Origin: Lingula anatina
Taxonomy: Eukaryota > Brachiopoda > Lingulata > Lingulida > Lingulidae
Direction of reading: 5' to 3'
Assembly: GCF_001039355.2 (NCBI RefSeq)
Contig: NW_019773870.1
Location: 69,451-133,450, forward strand
Length of the DNA stretch: 64,000 nt
Each line of letters starts with the position of its first letter. The stretch's first letter is position 1. This document shows, one piece after another, positions 61,587 through 64,000 of the stretch. The position numbers and the translations under genes were made by a program. Below the pieces are notes generated by a model. It searched no databases, was not told where the DNA came from, and saw nothing but the letters and a program-made list of their open reading frames with translations.

Positions 61587-63095
61587 TTCTTCTCAATGAA
61601 GATAGCAGGAAGTGTGGATGAGCCGGACTGAAATTTGAATTTTTATTGATATATTTCAGTCCAGGAATGTATATATACATGTATATTTGCCGGACTGAAA
61701 TTTGAATTATGGCAAGCAATTATTTCTATTTTTTAGAAGAGCAATGATCACAAATGTCTTGTTGATATAATGCTGGACTTAGACCTATGCAGTTACAGAT
61801 ACTTGAACTGGGACATACTAACTTGTCGCTACAATATTTTGTCTTATATATTATTATATATTTTATATTAAGGGTTGCTAAATCATTCGGTCTAAACCTG
61901 TTTATGCAAATATGCCTCAAAGCCAGTAGCAGTTGTTATTCCTTATGGCCCGCTTCTTCAAATGACAAATTATCTGCACCTGAACAAAAAGGTTCCATAG
62001 AAAAATGTAAACATATTTCGACATCCTGGATATCCTCATATTCCATTCCTTTAATCATGATACGGACGAATGGGAGCAAATATGTTGTGAAATACAGAGA
62101 TTCCAAATGTTTGAAGTTGATTCATTGTACCTTGTGACAAAAAAATCTGCAACTTGATTTTTCTAGCGTTGTTGAGATGTACACACATCAAATGTGTTTG
62201 ATTTGATCAACAAAAATATAGGCTTTGAACCTTGTTTTCTAGTTTTATATTTTCCTTCCTTAAAATAACCGAGAGATGGTATTACTAGTTCCCACATTCC
62301 CAACGCTCTTGTAGCGCGTTTTTGCTAGTATTTCGCTGGTTATTCTGGGCACATTTCTGTACAGTGGCATTTTTATTTAAAAAAAAACCGACGTCATCGC
62401 CCACTTTGCATCTGGTAGAGAGTAGAGTACACAACACTGTTATCTGGGGTAAAGTAAATGAAGTTTTTAAGGGAAAATGTGTATATGCCAAATTAATGCC
62501 ATGGCATTTGCTTCGTTAATTAATAGCAGGGAAATTTGCTATTAAGGTAATGAATATTGAAATAATCAATGCATCCGAGGTGCTCTGTGTGATCGCCCGC
62601 TCCATAAAACATTCTATCAGCTAAAATACGGTAAATCGCATGGAATCTGTTATAATCAAAAAGTAACGGAGCCCATACATAAATTATAGTTATTCGTTCA
62701 TTTTCTCCTCGGTGGACATTTTGATGTTACATGTAACACTGGACCCTGAAATAGTGACCCTTTCACCTTTGGTCCTTAAAAAGCTGTAAGTATTCTTCAT
62801 GTATGCTGGTAGCCTACTGGCTAACTTAATGTAAAATTGGGTAGTCGCTTTACACTGCTCCCCGGGTTTGTGTATAGAAAAAATATTATTTTGTATTATT
62901 TTTTTGTATTTATCCATCAGGAATTTACTCTGTTTTGACGATCACATCGCAGCATAGTAAAGAATAGGATGTATGATGAGTTATTCCGTTTCATATCAAA
63001 GAGGACGCCTCCATTTTCCAAACTACCTGATAAAAGAAAAAAACGTTTTATTTTAACTGTGCACTGAAATCAAATCAATAAAAGAGTACGCTTTG
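61587..63095. other. Glucanase 3' UTR and downstream intergenic sequence
   Basis: Directly after the stop there is a short tandem pair (gccggactgaaatttgaatt near 61622 and near 61689). No further exon seen. Confidence 0.5.
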
Positions 63096-63270
63096 GTCCC
63101 ATTCAGAATAGGGGACTATCTAGTCCGAGGGCCAAATATGGCCTTCCCACTTGAATACTTCCCCATGGGATATCTATTCAGTGTCTATTAGCGGATTAGA
63201 CGGCAAGCTTTGTAGTGGGTCGCCGTATTTGACCCTTGGACTAGTTAGTCCCCTATTCTGAATGGGGCCT
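63096..63270. mobile_element. Foldback MITE sharing ends with 57822-58115
   Basis: Left end GGTCCCATTCAGAATAGGGG and complement of right end GGCCCCATTCAGAATAGGGG; inverted repeats extend through ACTAGTCC and CAAATA over about 50 bases. TTT flanks both sides. The internal part differs from the element at 57822. Confidence 0.78.
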
Positions 63271-63734
63271 TTGTTGATGTGTTGGTATATCACTGGCGGA
63301 TCCATAGATTAAGGTGGCGGACAGGGAAGATTTTCGACGATTTCAGCAGAACACATGTAACACATTCTTGCCAAAAAGAACCCAAGCTCCTTCTGTATCC
63401 TTCTATGATGAATAGGGAAGCTTAGATCAAGGAAACATAACGTTCTTACTTTTATTAAAAGAATGTGCTTGAAAAAAGTCTCTTATAGTGAGGGGAGTTA
63501 TGTAGAATGTAAAAAACACAAGTGAAAGAGGTCTGAAACTTGTACTCTCTGACCTCAAGGTCCGTTAGTAGTCTGTTACAAAATTATTGTGTACTTTAAT
63601 TTTGGATAAGGGGAGGGGGGGGCTACTATTTTAGAGGCGCATGTGATATCAGTCTGTAACAACCTTCTATCTTTTCTTTAATTGTGGAACTTAGCTAACA
63701 TCCAGTGATAATGTAATTTTCGAAATTAATATGA
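63271..63734. other. Sequence between MITE and LINE fragment
   Basis: No coding content seen; G-rich run near 63610-63622. It may be decayed LINE sequence. Confidence 0.35.
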
Positions 63735-64000
63735 CAGGATTTTGTAACATTCCACAAACACCTTGGGTTTATTCTTGATCATAAACTTGACTGTTCCGAG
63801 CATATTACATATACTTTAAGCAAGGCCCAAAGTGCACTAAATCCTTTAAAATCGCTTTCTAAAACTCTACGATCTAAGCATCTTAACATACTTTACAATG
63901 CGTACATTTCTCCTTTGCTTGATTATTGCGATGTTCTCTATAGCACCGCGTCTCTACATAACCTATCAAAGCTATCCTCCCTCCAGTATCAAGCTGGCCT
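63735..64000 (+). mobile_element. Non-LTR retrotransposon reverse transcriptase fragment, runs off window
   Basis: An open frame to the window end reads HKHLGFILDHKL, SEHITYTLSKAQSAL, LRSKHLNILYNAYISPLLDY and CDVLYSTASLHNLSKLSSLQ. This is the region after the catalytic core in LINE reverse transcriptases of the jockey/CR1/RTE kind (GF/VxLDxxLxxxxHI and xxxYxxxIxPxLxYCxxxW/Y blocks). The frame is stopped just upstream by TGA at 63732, so the element looks 5'-truncated or decayed. It continues to the right of the window. Confidence 0.8.

Overview
The window is animal nuclear DNA: AT-rich, with short exons, GT/AG introns, many microsatellites, small foldback transposons and non-coding gene deserts. 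The gene set (SPG21, ODF3/CIMAP1, CKS1, SHC, DRAM2, an SPDEF-type ETS factor, HIKESHI, a GH16 beta-1,3-glucanase) is bilaterian. The glucanase and divergent sequences point to a marine invertebrate, perhaps a lophotrochozoan; the exact lineage cannot be read from the sequence. I rebuilt gene models by hand from splice sites, phase and recognisable protein families, so exon borders are inferred rather than taken from transcripts.

Layout. 0-1 kb: 5' coding exons of SPG21 (minus), head-to-head with ODF3/CIMAP1 (plus, 1.7-3.7 kb). 5.0-6.7 kb: CKS1/2 (minus), divergent from a SHC adaptor gene (plus, to 17.5 kb) whose PTB-encoding half is present twice (8.1-11.1 and 12.4-15.3 kb). 20.2-22.1 kb: a small secreted or anchored single-Ig protein (minus). 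25.8-34.2 kb: DRAM2 (plus) with a 6.1 kb last intron full of repeats. 34.7-38.7 kb: duplicated blocks around N gaps. 45.9-49.1 kb: SPDEF-like ETS factor. 52.0-53.1 kb: end of an EF-hand-like minus-strand gene with a broken frame. 53.3-53.9 kb: last two exons of HIKESHI, whose 5' exons I cannot find. 56.4-61.6 kb: GH16 glucanase with both catalytic glutamates. From 63.7 kb: a non-LTR retrotransposon reverse-transcriptase fragment running off the window.

The genes do not form a pathway; they are separate loci. The strongest structural signal is that four N positions (11174, 31365, 36150-36431, 38278) sit at or near junctions of near-identical direct duplications. This is what uncollapsed heterozygous haplotypes look like, so the SHC exon duplication needs checking before it is believed. 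Other points of interest are a 60-bp tandem duplication of a SHC splice acceptor, four YxN Grb2-type motifs in SHC, a foldback element nested in a tRNA-Gln-like SINE, and two foldback elements sharing the same terminal sequence. I found no clearly new multi-gene system.
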